DNA of 22,146 nt from Glaciecola sp038744645 (lineage in GTDB: Bacteria > Pseudomonadota > Gammaproteobacteria > Enterobacterales > Alteromonadaceae): assembly GCA_038744645.1 (NCBI GenBank), contig JBCDMA010000021.1, positions 1-22,146 of the forward strand, given 5' to 3'. Positions 7,785 through 15,421 of the stretch are shown here, piece by piece; within the stretch, counting starts at the first letter, position 1; each line of letters starts with the position of its first letter. The notes under the pieces were generated by a model, which was given only the letters and a program-made list of their open reading frames with translations, did not search any database and was not told the DNA's origin. Position numbers and translations under genes: made by a program.

Positions 7785-8098
7785 ATGAAACAATTAAATT
7801 AATCATTTGTAATTTATAACAATATTCTTGACAGATAGTAATTTGTGACCCAACTTAAAATTTGAGGGATACTATTGTGCGTCATACCAATAATAACATT
7901 GTCGGACTGAATCGATGCGTTTCTGAGTTTTCTTTTATACCGCCGCATTCCGTTATGCAAAATGGGCAGCACCGCCCAATTCTCAATCAATCTTGGTCTT
8001 GTAGCAATGAAAGCATGATTGTATCCATCATCACGCATTGCTTATTGAGAGATTAAAACGCTGCTTGAAGTTTTTTCAGTTGTCTCAAAATAAATTCA

Positions 8099-8138
8099 CT
8101 AAGTGATGTGTGCTTCGATTAAAAAGATAAACACTTAG
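8099..8138 (+). promoter_or_regulatory. Possible leader stem touching the receptor ribosome binding site
   Basis: CTAAGTG (8099-8105) can pair over 7 bp with CACTTAG (8132-8138), whose last two bases are the first two of the AGGAG Shine-Dalgarno. The loop is 26 nt. Such pairing could dampen translation. The same left arm is part of an 11-bp DNA palindrome, TCACTAAGTGA (8096-8106). No comparable left arm occurs before the second receptor gene. Confidence 0.25.
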
Positions 8139-8143
8139 GAGAA
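8132..8143 (+). promoter_or_regulatory. Ribosome binding site that sets the TTG start of receptor 1
   Basis: CACTTAGGAGAA contains AGGAG seven bases before TTG 8149. The next in-frame ATG (8179) has no Shine-Dalgarno sequence, so TTG is preferred. The same 12 bases occur before the second receptor gene. Confidence 0.7.
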
Positions 8144-8148
8144 CGACC

Positions 8149-10869
8149 TTGAGGTATATATCAAATAATAAACACCCCATGCATAAGAAACATGCGCTCG
8201 CGCTGGCAATCGCGATGTCTATGGGTATAGCGACAAATACGGCTGCGCAAGAATCAGAAGATGACGGGGCAGAAGAAGCGGAAACTATCATCGTCACCGG
8301 TACACGCTTAGCCGGGAGATCTGCGGCTGATTCACCGGTACCAGTTGATGTCATTTCCGGGGAAGAGTTTCGCAGAAATGCGTCGTCTGATGTACAAGAC
8401 ATGCTACGAACGTCAGTGCCTTCATTTGATATAAATACGCAACCTATCAGTGATGCTGCGACCATTGTGCGTCCAGCTAACTTGCGGGGCTTATCTCCGG
8501 ATAACGTGCTAGTGTTAGTCAATGGTAAACGTCGTCACAGAGGATCTATTATTTCGTTCCTTGGGGGCGGTATCTCTGACGGAGCACAGGGAGTAGATAT
8601 TTCTGCGATTCCGTCAATGGCCTTAAAGCGCGTTGAGGTATTGAGAGACGGGGCATCATCACAGTACGGTTCTGATGCCATAGCTGGCGTATTAAACTTC
8701 ATTTTGAGAGACAATGATGAGGGATTTGAAGTTAAAGGTAAGTGGGGCTCGACATTTGAAGGCGATGGTGACAATTACATCTTACAAGGTAATGCGGGTT
8801 TTGCATTAGGTGATTCCGGATTCCTCAATGTCACAGGTGAAATCCGCGATGTTGAAGGCACCGTTCGCTCGGTAGTTCGCGGGGACGTTCAAGGACTTAT
8901 TGACGCTGGATATGAAGGTCTTGAGCCTTTCTCAGTCATCAATACCTACACGGATGAAGTACCTCAGTATTGGGGACAGCCAGACGTAGAAGACGACATC
9001 AAATTGTTCTACAACGCGGCTTACGAGATATCCGAAAGTGCTGAACTCTATTCATTCGGTAACTTTGCTGAGCGAACAGTAGAAGGCGGATTCTTTTACC
9101 GGAATCCAACAAACCGCGGTGGCGTTTATCGCGGACCGACAGTGGATCCGGCAACAGGTCTTGCGCTTGATGAAGAAGACGGCGGCGTCGCATCAGTACT
9201 CGTGGGTGACCTTGACGGTTTGGACATGGGCGGCGCGTGTATTGCAGGTATCCCACTCACAGCAGGTGGCGGACTCCTTCCTGATCCAGACATTCTGCAA
9301 GATATCGTCGATGACCCTAACTGTTTCTCCTTTATAGAAACTATACCAGCGGGTTTTGTTCCGCGCTTTGGTGGTGATAATGAGGATATGGCAATTGCCG
9401 TTGGTGTGCGAGGAGACTTAGATATTGGTACTGGTTTATATTATGACGTCAGTGCACAAGTAGGCTCAAACAAAACCGATTTCTTCATCCGCAATACCAT
9501 CAATGCATCATTAGGTCCTGATACACCCAGAGACTTTGTGCCTGGTGGTCAAGAACAAACAGAAACCGTAGTCAATGCCAATTTTGTCTACGCGACCGAT
9601 GTCGGTTTTGAATCTGATTTAAACATTGCATTCGGTGCAGAATACAGAGAAGAAGAGTTTGATTTATTCCAAGGGGATGCGGCATCTTTTGCGCTTGGAC
9701 CATTATCAAATCAAGGCTTCTCTTCCAGCTCGAATGGTTTTGGTGGCTTCCCTGCGTCAACGTCATCAAAGCAAGACAGCGCAGCGATCTATGTCGATTT
9801 AGAAGCTGACGTAACTGAAAACCTCACAGCACAAACTGCAGTACGCTTCGAGGATTTCAGCGATTTTGGCAACACAACAGACTATAAAATCGCGGGTGTT
9901 TACCATATCACCGACGATTTCCGGTTGCGCGCAGCACATTCAACTGGTTTCCACGCGCCTACGGCGGGTCAAGCCAACATCACCAACGTAACCACACAGA
10001 ACGTCAATGGCGTGTTGGTAGACCAAGGGACCTTGCCATTATCATCTGCTGCTGGTCAGCTAGCCGCTGACTTTATCGAAAGTCAAGGCAATGGACGTCC
10101 TTCACTTGGACCGGAAGAAGTCAGGAACTTTTCATTTGGCGCATCTTTTAACATTGGTGATTCTGAGTGGACAATTGATCTTTACAATATTGAGCTAACG
10201 GATCGGGTAGCATTGGGCGCGAATGTTAGCTTCCTTGATGCGCTTAATTTCGCCGGCGGCCCAGGTTCAGACTTCGCTACTGTATCTGAAGGATTGACGC
10301 AATTAGATGCAGCAGGCGTTATCAATCGACAAGACTTCATTGGCTTAGACGATTTATCTGAATTCCGCTTCTTCTCTAATAGTTTTGATACAACAACCAA
10401 AGGTATTGATATTGTTGCTAACTACAACTTTGATCTTTGGGGAGGCGATTCAAAAGTCGTTTTCGCAGGAAACTATAACGAAACCGAAGTTGACGATGTA
10501 GGCACGTTGAACCCAATTGATGATGATCGTGTGCGAGCATTAGAAGATCTGCTGCCAAACCTTCGATTTAATTTGTCATGGTTTCATACGGCAGGTGATA
10601 TTCGAACATTAGTCAGAGCTAACTATTACGGAGGTTGGGATGATACGGGGAATGATGTCGACGGTATCAGTGCAGAGGTCCTTATTGACGTAGAAATTTC
10701 CTATCAATTCAATGAAAACTTAGAGTTTGCATTTGGCGTAGAGAACCTATTTGATACCTACCCAGACGAAAACCCATTCGCAACGAGTTTAGGACAACAG
10801 TACTCTGAAGCAAGCCCGTTCGGCTTTAATGGCGGTGCATACTACTTGCAGGCACGTTACGTTTACTAG
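8149..10869 (+). CDS. TonB-dependent receptor, probable galactoside importer
   Basis: This 906-residue outer-membrane receptor has a signal peptide (hydrophobic run about residues 15-30, likely cleavage after TAA at 31-33), an acidic linker and a TonB box (AETIIVTGTR, about 44-53). The plug domain (about 60-185) contains LRGLSPDNVLVLVNGKRRH and RVEVLRDGASSQYGSDAIAG, and a C-terminal 22-strand beta barrel ends in aromatic residues (YLQARYVY). There is no STN signalling domain, so it is a plain importer powered by TonB-ExbBD. Its position at the end of the galactoside genes suggests uptake of galactose-containing oligosaccharides; substrate is inferred from context only. Translation begins at TTG 8149. 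A strong terminator lies 60 bp after the stop. Confidence 0.93.
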   Translation: MRYISNNKHPMHKKHALALAIAMSMGIATNTAAQESEDDGAEEAETIIVTGTRLAGRSAADSPVPVDVISGEEFRRNASSDVQDMLRTSVPSFDINTQPISDAATIVRPANLRGLSPDNVLVLVNGKRRHRGSIISFLGGGISDGAQGVDISAIPSMALKRVEVLRDGASSQYGSDAIAGVLNFILRDNDEGFEVKGKWGSTFEGDGDNYILQGNAGFALGDSGFLNVTGEIRDVEGTVRSVVRGDVQGLIDAGYEGLEPFSVINTYTDEVPQYWGQPDVEDDIKLFYNAAYEISESAELYSFGNFAERTVEGGFFYRNPTNRGGVYRGPTVDPATGLALDEEDGGVASVLVGDLDGLDMGGACIAGIPLTAGGGLLPDPDILQDIVDDPNCFSFIETIPAGFVPRFGGDNEDMAIAVGVRGDLDIGTGLYYDVSAQVGSNKTDFFIRNTINASLGPDTPRDFVPGGQEQTETVVNANFVYATDVGFESDLNIAFGAEYREEEFDLFQGDAASFALGPLSNQGFSSSSNGFGGFPASTSSKQDSAAIYVDLEADVTENLTAQTAVRFEDFSDFGNTTDYKIAGVYHITDDFRLRAAHSTGFHAPTAGQANITNVTTQNVNGVLVDQGTLPLSSAAGQLAADFIESQGNGRPSLGPEEVRNFSFGASFNIGDSEWTIDLYNIELTDRVALGANVSFLDALNFAGGPGSDFATVSEGLTQLDAAGVINRQDFIGLDDLSEFRFFSNSFDTTTKGIDIVANYNFDLWGGDSKVVFAGNYNETEVDDVGTLNPIDDDRVRALEDLLPNLRFNLSWFHTAGDIRTLVRANYYGGWDDTGNDVDGISAEVLIDVEISYQFNENLEFAFGVENLFDTYPDENPFATSLGQQYSEASPFGFNGGAYYLQARYVY

Positions 10870-10929
10870 ACTGATTAAATTGTTGGTATAGTTATCGTAA
10901 ACCTCGTTTCGAAGCGGTAAAAGACCATA

Positions 10930-10961
10930 AAAAAAGCATACCCCTCTAGGTATGCTTTTTT
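10930..10961. terminator. Strong bidirectional Rho-independent terminator
   Basis: AAAAAAGCATACC (10930-10942) and GGTATGCTTTTTT (10949-10961) form a 13-bp stem with a 6-base loop. The A and T tracts serve both directions. It separates the plus-strand receptor gene from the convergent minus-strand DUF4870 gene. Confidence 0.92.
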
Positions 10962-10990
10962 ATTTGATGATTTTAAGCGATGAAAAGAAA

Positions 10991-11344
10991 CTATTTGATT
11001 AAGTTAAGGCTAAATGGATAAGGCCAAAGCTCTCCATTATTTGCTTTTATTGCGGCAATAATAATAAAGACGATATGCACCACGAACAATATGACCATCA
11101 GCAACGCCCCGATCAAGATAAAGGTCAACACAAAACAGATGGCATAAGCAATCAACATGGTAATAAGCCAATTGACAATTACCTTACCGTGAGCATCAAT
11201 CGTAGCGGATTCATCTTTATTCGTGACCCACATAACAATAGGTAGTATCAATCCAGCGAAAGGGATAACAAACCCTGCCAGTTGACTCAAATGCAATAAC
11301 GTTAAAAAAACCTTCTCTTCCATTCCCCAATATTTCTGCGACAT
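10991..11344 (-). CDS. DUF4870-type small membrane protein
   Basis: This 117-residue protein is almost entirely membrane-embedded. One hydrophobic stretch covers about residues 14-40 (LLHLSQLAGFVIPFAGLILP) and two more cover about 57-98. The order of a His/Leu/Gly-rich first helix, a polar loop with a conserved-looking DAHGKVIVNW and two packed helices matches the DUF4870 (Tic20-like) family. The biochemical function of that family is not established. The ATG at 11344 has AAGGAA upstream. It is transcribed away from nadE's 3' end with a 127-bp gap, so co-transcription with nadE is possible but unproven. Confidence 0.85.
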   Translation of the reverse strand: MSQKYWGMEEKVFLTLLHLSQLAGFVIPFAGLILPIVMWVTNKDESATIDAHGKVIVNWLITMLIAYAICFVLTFILIGALLMVILFVVHIVFIIIAAIKANNGELWPYPFSLNLIK

Positions 11345-11471
11345 ATATGATTCCTTTTGTATTTTTGTTTTACCTTTAGCTAGGGCCTAGTTATATGTTG
11401 GAACATAAACGTCAATAACTCAAATTAATCGTTGAGGAAGCCGCGTGGTGAAATACCAGATCTTTTAAACG

Positions 11472-13436
11472 TTACGCAGATGCTAAAAGGCGTTGTTTTA
11501 ACTGCAAATAGTAGTCGCTTTGCCAACTTGGTAGCTGACTTTCACGAATATCAAATCCATAGGCGGATGGGCTGGTGAGAATAATAGGTGGGCTTTGGAT
11601 GCGCTTGAATACACTATTTCGAATGCATTCATAAAACCACTCCAAGTCCTCGACAAAGGTCTTTGGTTCGTTTACACCCCATCGAGATAAGAGTGCCTCA
11701 GAAACACCCAATTTTTTAGCAAGACAACCATCTAAAAACCACTGCATAATGTCTTCAGGCTTTGCTTTTTGAAATGACGTTGCTTTTTCCAACAGTGCGC
11801 AGTGATATCCAAATTTCATTGGGTCGATTTGCTCTTCACGCAATTCAGCGGAAGGTGGAATAGCATCCTCAGCAAATCTGAAAAGTTTATCGGGCAGCAA
11901 ACTTGTTGGAATTACTTCAGTATTAAAGACATCATTGTTTAAATACCTAGCCATTTCAAATACTTCCGCCTTGGTTAAGTCACCGATGGGCGCAACTACG
12001 CCGCCAACGTCGCCGTACAAAGTCGCGTAGCCCAGTGCGATCTCTACTTTGTTGCCGTTATTGGTAAACATGCGCCCGTACCGACCGGCAATGTTGGACA
12101 AGATAGATGTGCCTCTCACTTTTGCCTGAATGTTTTCATCAGAAAGCTTCCGCATCCACTCTGGTGATGGGTACAGCTCATCGAGCTGCTCAAAGATGGG
12201 AAGGTGCGCACTAACGAGAGAATCAATGCCGATCTGATGATAATCAACGCCCAATGCGGTTGATACGTGGGCTGCGACATCCTGCGTTTTTTGTGAATTG
12301 TACTGTGAGGGCATGTTCACCGTCATCACATTGTTTTTACCAAAAGTTTGTACTAGTAAGGCTGCGACGACAGCGCTGTCTACACCGCCACTTAATCCAA
12401 CTAAAAACTTGGGCGCAGAAGCCCAGCCAAGCATGTCCTGAAGATGTTTTAACCCTGTGACAATGGACGCATTTTTTTGAGCGATCGCTGAGTGAGATTG
12501 CCTATATTTTGATGGATATGTTGTGTCGGTATCGTAAACAAAATGTTCATGTTGAAAGGGATTTGGCGATTCGCACAAGAGTTCCGCTTGCTCACCGTAT
12601 GTGCAACTGCCACCGTCAAAGGTGATAATATTTTTGCCGTTGTTCTGAGCTCCTGCTGTATTGCAATAAACAAATGGAACAAAATGTTGGCCAGATTGCT
12701 CGATTTCCTCTTTTAGAAATGCAATTCGGCGATCTCTTGCATCATGCTTATGCAGTGTCCACGGCGACGCTGAGATATTAATAATATGCGACGCGTCGTT
12801 GGCAACTAAATGCTTGGTGACATTGTTGCTTTGACGATTTTCTCGATAATCCTTACACCACAGGTCTTCACAGACTTGTAAGCCAATTTGATATTGTTCC
12901 GATCCACAAGAAAATGTGAAAGGTTGGCAAAGCGACGCTATGTCAACGCCCATATCCACTGCAATGTCTTGTAGAGAAAAGAAATACCTGGGATCATCAA
13001 AGAATCTGTAGCTCGGCAATAGATTTTTTGGTTGAACACCTTCTGGAAGTAAAGGCGTTGATGTTGTGCGCTTTGCAAAACCCCCATTGTGTAAAAAATA
13101 GGCAGCGTTATACAGCCGACTACGGCCGTCTTTATTCGGGAAATGCCCTGTTTGCCCAATTCTTTGCTCAATGTCGGTATCGACAAAAGCGTTTCCGTAC
13201 ACTATGCCGATATTGTCACTTGCCACCATCAACTCGGTGTTTGCAGCCATTAAGTCACTGCAAAAGTGCCTATCAAGCCATTGATCTGCCAATACATATC
13301 CACTGACACAAAGCTCTGGGAAGACAATCAGGTCGCAACCTTTTTCTTTCGCCTCACTCGTGAGTTTGACCATCTCGTTAAGGTTGCGCTCGATAGCCAT
13401 TGGAATAACGTTGAATTGGGTGACGGATATCTTCAT
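11472..13436 (-). CDS. nadE: NAD+ synthetase, glutamine-hydrolysing
   Basis: NadE makes NAD+ from deamido-NAD+, ATP and glutamine, the last step of NAD biosynthesis. The protein of 654 residues has an N-terminal nitrilase-type glutaminase domain: the Glu in FPELCVSGY and the Cys in GLQVCEDLW are the catalytic residues, and a Lys in FAKRTTSTPLLPEG probably completes the triad. The C-terminal ATP-dependent synthetase domain has the PP-loop FLVGLSGGVDSAVV and GTSILSNIAGRYGRMFTNN. The length is that of the long two-domain form. A TTG at 13439 is directly followed by ATG 13436; I take the ATG as start. The long frame on the opposite strand (from 13266) is a shadow that runs into the sigma factor gene. 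Confidence 0.96.
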   Translation of the reverse strand: MKISVTQFNVIPMAIERNLNEMVKLTSEAKEKGCDLIVFPELCVSGYVLADQWLDRHFCSDLMAANTELMVASDNIGIVYGNAFVDTDIEQRIGQTGHFPNKDGRSRLYNAAYFLHNGGFAKRTTSTPLLPEGVQPKNLLPSYRFFDDPRYFFSLQDIAVDMGVDIASLCQPFTFSCGSEQYQIGLQVCEDLWCKDYRENRQSNNVTKHLVANDASHIINISASPWTLHKHDARDRRIAFLKEEIEQSGQHFVPFVYCNTAGAQNNGKNIITFDGGSCTYGEQAELLCESPNPFQHEHFVYDTDTTYPSKYRQSHSAIAQKNASIVTGLKHLQDMLGWASAPKFLVGLSGGVDSAVVAALLVQTFGKNNVMTVNMPSQYNSQKTQDVAAHVSTALGVDYHQIGIDSLVSAHLPIFEQLDELYPSPEWMRKLSDENIQAKVRGTSILSNIAGRYGRMFTNNGNKVEIALGYATLYGDVGGVVAPIGDLTKAEVFEMARYLNNDVFNTEVIPTSLLPDKLFRFAEDAIPPSAELREEQIDPMKFGYHCALLEKATSFQKAKPEDIMQWFLDGCLAKKLGVSEALLSRWGVNEPKTFVEDLEWFYECIRNSVFKRIQSPPIILTSPSAYGFDIRESQLPSWQSDYYLQLKQRLLASA

Positions 13437-13467
13437 CAATACAGCTTATTTGAACGTGTAAAACAGA

Positions 13468-13495
13468 ATCTTATCCCGCTAAGACTGAATGTCCA
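13468..13495 (-). promoter_or_regulatory. Putative sigma-70 promoter of nadE
   Basis: On the minus strand TGGACA (13495-13490) and TAAGAT (13473-13468) are 16 bases apart, and the -10 ends 31 bases before the ATG. The matches are 5/6 and 4/6. Confidence 0.4.
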
Positions 13496-13599
13496 GCATA
13501 TTTTTGACCCAGTACAAAGAGTCATTAAGTCACTGTTAAGACCGGGAATTTTAAAAGCTCTTTCCATTATTAGAAAGCAGATACTGTTAAAATATTCTG

Positions 13600-13612
13600 T
13601 GATATCATATCA
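13600..13612. promoter_or_regulatory. Perfect 6-1-6 palindrome upstream of the ECF sigma gene
   Basis: TGATAT-C-ATATCA has perfect 6-base arms and lies 50 bp before the preferred start of the sigma factor. The shape is close to a Fur 7-1-7 core (TGATAAT-N-ATTATCA) with one base pair missing from each arm. A pair of direct repeats, TTCAAG at 13625-13630 and 13636-13641 (11-base period, one helical turn), follows. Either could be an operator; the evidence is symmetry and position only. Confidence 0.3.
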
Positions 13613-13661
13613 AGTAGAAATCTCTTCAAGAATAATTCAAGTATCACGAAACGGAATTGCT

Positions 13662-14162
13662 TTGCTTAAATTTTTTGTAGATAACGTACTGGAATGCCTA
13701 TACCAAAATACAAGGTTGACGAGATACCTCAACTCATTCGGTACCCAGCAAGATGTAACAGACGATGTTGTTCAAAACGTCGCTGAAACTTTGATAAACA
13801 AGCCCGTCAATCCAATAGAGCCACAAAACTACCTAAAGCGGTCACTTAAAAATGCCGCCATTGACCATTTTAGAGCATCTCAAACACGTGAAAATTATGA
13901 AACGCAAGCCGCATTTTTTCACTCATTTGAGGATACAAAATCACCAGAGAGAATACTTGAAGGTATGGAAGGAATTGCAATCATACAGCAGGCCTTATCC
14001 GAACTTCCCATTCTATCTCAGCAAATCTTTATTCTCGCGCATGTTCATGGCATGACTCATAGGATGATCGCCGAGCATTTCAACCTGCATTTATCTACAG
14101 TTGAAAAACGACTACTGAAAGCACGTAAACACTGCTTAAAACGTGTTTCTGACTATTTGTGA
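13662..14162 (+). CDS. ECF sigma factor, FecI-like
   Basis: This is a group IV (ECF) sigma-70 factor of 166 residues when begun at TTG 13662. Region 2 covers about residues 17-75 (TRYLNSFGTQQDVTDDVVQNV, NYLKRSLKNAAIDHFRASQ) and region 4 about 108-160 (ALSELPILSQQIFILAHVHGMTHRMIAEHFNLHLSTVEKRL split by the helix-turn-helix). The frame is open back to 13266, but that would add about 130 residues, largely antisense to nadE and unlike any sigma factor. TTG 13662 has CGGAA nearby and gives the usual FecI length. FecR and a transducer-type receptor follow on the same strand, so it should be activated by cell-surface signalling and transcribe the receptor gene. The exact start is uncertain. Confidence 0.85.
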   Translation: MLKFFVDNVLECLYQNTRLTRYLNSFGTQQDVTDDVVQNVAETLINKPVNPIEPQNYLKRSLKNAAIDHFRASQTRENYETQAAFFHSFEDTKSPERILEGMEGIAIIQQALSELPILSQQIFILAHVHGMTHRMIAEHFNLHLSTVEKRLLKARKHCLKRVSDYL

Positions 14163-14243
14163 ACAAGACATTTTGTTTTTTTTACGGTGTTCATCATTAT
14201 AATTCGTCTTTATTAACAACCCCTGTAATGCGCGGAACTTCAT

Positions 14244-15272
14244 GTGAGTGACATTGATAATCCTGACTCAATAAACGAACGAGCTTATGAAATCGTAAAA
14301 GACTGCTTAAACAATCCCTGCGAACAAAATCTTCAAGCTTTAGACGAATTTAGCAGAACTTCCAAATGTCACTTCACCGCAATTAAAGCTGCAAAAGTAT
14401 TACTCCAGACCGAAGGAAATTTGAGAAATACAAGACTTAATATTCTGCAGAAAATTCGATTGCAGCTTGAATTGTATCTTACCAGAGCACAAGAAAGGCA
14501 GTTTTTTGCTGAGTTTGCAACAATATCGACGATCGCAGTCGCGGTATTTTTTTGGTTCTACGTGCAGGTAAACCAAAAGCCCATTAATGGTATTGATAGT
14601 GAGATCGTTCGCGAACAACCTAAAACCAGCGAAGAATTTATCACTGGAAAAGGACAACAAAAAAACGTCGTATTAGAGGATGGCTCAATACTCTGGCTTG
14701 ATTGGCACTCATACGTCAAGGTTGAGCTTGATCACAATACCAGGCGAGTCGAATTGATCAGCGGTGCGGCCATGTTTAAAGTGGTAAACAATCAAAACAA
14801 ACCATTTATTGTTTTGGCCGACGGTGTAGAGACCCTTGTCACAGGGACTGAATTTAGTGTTGATAAACGCGTTAACAATAAAGTAAAAGTCGCTGTGTTA
14901 GAAGGCAGTGTTAGTGTGAGTAATCGCAGTAATCTGTATATTAAACTTGAAGCCGAGGAAATGGTTACTGCTGACAAACAAACAATAGCGGAAGTACAAA
15001 CTACATCATCTAATGAAATTACAGCATGGCGGGACGGATTAATTGTTTTTCGTGAAAAACCATTGCTGGAAGCACTTCAAATCCTTGAGCCCTATACCTC
15101 TTTTGTATTCGACACATCCTGGTTAAACGTAGAAAAAGAAGTCGTGTCAGGGACGTTCTTTATCGAACGAGGAGACGCAGCATTAAAAACACTGTTTGAA
15201 ACCTATAACTTGGAGGGAGAAATCACTTCGCACAATACCCTTAGAATAAAGCGTTCTTTTCACCATTTTTAA
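14244..15272 (+). CDS. FecR-like anti-sigma factor / signal transducer
   Basis: This 342-residue protein should sit in the inner membrane and pass a signal from the outer-membrane receptor to the ECF sigma factor. It has a cytoplasmic sigma-binding region (about 1-87), one transmembrane helix (about 88-108, FFAEFATISTIAVAVFFWFY), and a periplasmic FecR domain (about 128-228, with LEDGSILWLDWHSYVKVEL and VETLVTGTEFSV). An STN-like C-terminus (about 265-340) ends it. The tryptophans common in the cytoplasmic part of FecR are absent. The start is GTG 14244 with CGGAA upstream; the nearby ATG at 14242 is out of frame. It lies 81 bp after the sigma gene and 149 bp before the receptor. Confidence 0.9.
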   Translation: MSDIDNPDSINERAYEIVKDCLNNPCEQNLQALDEFSRTSKCHFTAIKAAKVLLQTEGNLRNTRLNILQKIRLQLELYLTRAQERQFFAEFATISTIAVAVFFWFYVQVNQKPINGIDSEIVREQPKTSEEFITGKGQQKNVVLEDGSILWLDWHSYVKVELDHNTRRVELISGAAMFKVVNNQNKPFIVLADGVETLVTGTEFSVDKRVNNKVKVAVLEGSVSVSNRSNLYIKLEAEEMVTADKQTIAEVQTTSSNEITAWRDGLIVFREKPLLEALQILEPYTSFVFDTSWLNVEKEVVSGTFFIERGDAALKTLFETYNLEGEITSHNTLRIKRSFHHF

Positions 15273-15323
15273 AAATTCACTTTCATCCTTACTGCATACC
15301 TCTTTGGAAGATCCGCCAATTAT

Positions 15324-15344
15324 TAATAGAAATTATTCTCATTA
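15324..15344. promoter_or_regulatory. Fur-box-like site before the transducer receptor
   Basis: The 21-base site contains ATTATTCTCATTA, and the reverse strand reads TGAGAATAATTTCTA. This fits the 7-1-7 Fur core TGATAATNATTATCA at 10 of 14 positions, better on one half. It lies in the 149-bp gap between fecR and the receptor gene, about 80 bp before the start codon. Iron regulation is an inference from this match plus the FecIRA layout. Confidence 0.45.
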
Positions 15345-15405
15345 GATTTACGGCTTTGCTATTCGCTGGCCGTGTATAGCATAAGTAAAAAATAAAAAAA
15401 CAAAT

Positions 15406-15417
15406 CACTTAGGAGAA
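15406..15417 (+). promoter_or_regulatory. Ribosome binding site that sets the TTG start of receptor 2
   Basis: CACTTAGGAGAA, identical to the 12 bases before receptor 1, places AGGAG six bases before TTG 15422. An A-rich tract of about 25 bases precedes it. Confidence 0.7.
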
Positions 15418-15421
15418 TAAA

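Larger units (their letters stand above)
7599..8148. other. 550-bp intergenic region between galK and the TonB receptor
   Basis: No convincing gene lies here; short open frames on both strands lack ribosome binding sites and family features. The stretch holds an AT-rich palindrome (7757-7784), a small GC stem (TGGGC 7963-7967 with GCCCA 7974-7978), a TTGACA without a well-placed -10 (7828-7833), and a possible leader stem at 8099-8138. It most likely carries the promoter and a long untranslated leader of the receptor gene. Confidence 0.6.

Noticed and set aside
7828..7833. Perfect TTGACA as a promoter for receptor 1
   Set aside because: No acceptable -10 lies 15-19 bases downstream, and the distance to the start codon exceeds 300 bp.
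7862..8056. Possible 64-residue gene with TTG start upstream of the receptor
   Set aside because: No ribosome binding site precedes it, composition is unremarkable and an overlapping minus-strand frame exists; it fits an untranslated leader better.
8085..8522. 145-codon minus-strand open frame over the start of receptor 1
   Set aside because: It is a shadow of the receptor gene, with low-complexity Ser/Ala sequence and no recognisable domain or ribosome binding site.
11380..11390. CTAGG-G-CCTAG palindrome upstream of the DUF4870 gene
   Set aside because: It is short, has no U-run and no second copy; chance is a sufficient explanation.
13266..13661. N-terminal extension of the sigma factor frame to 298 residues
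   Set aside because: It is antisense to nadE for its first part, has no sigma-like sequence, and would give an atypical length. The sigma homology begins near residue 140 of that frame.
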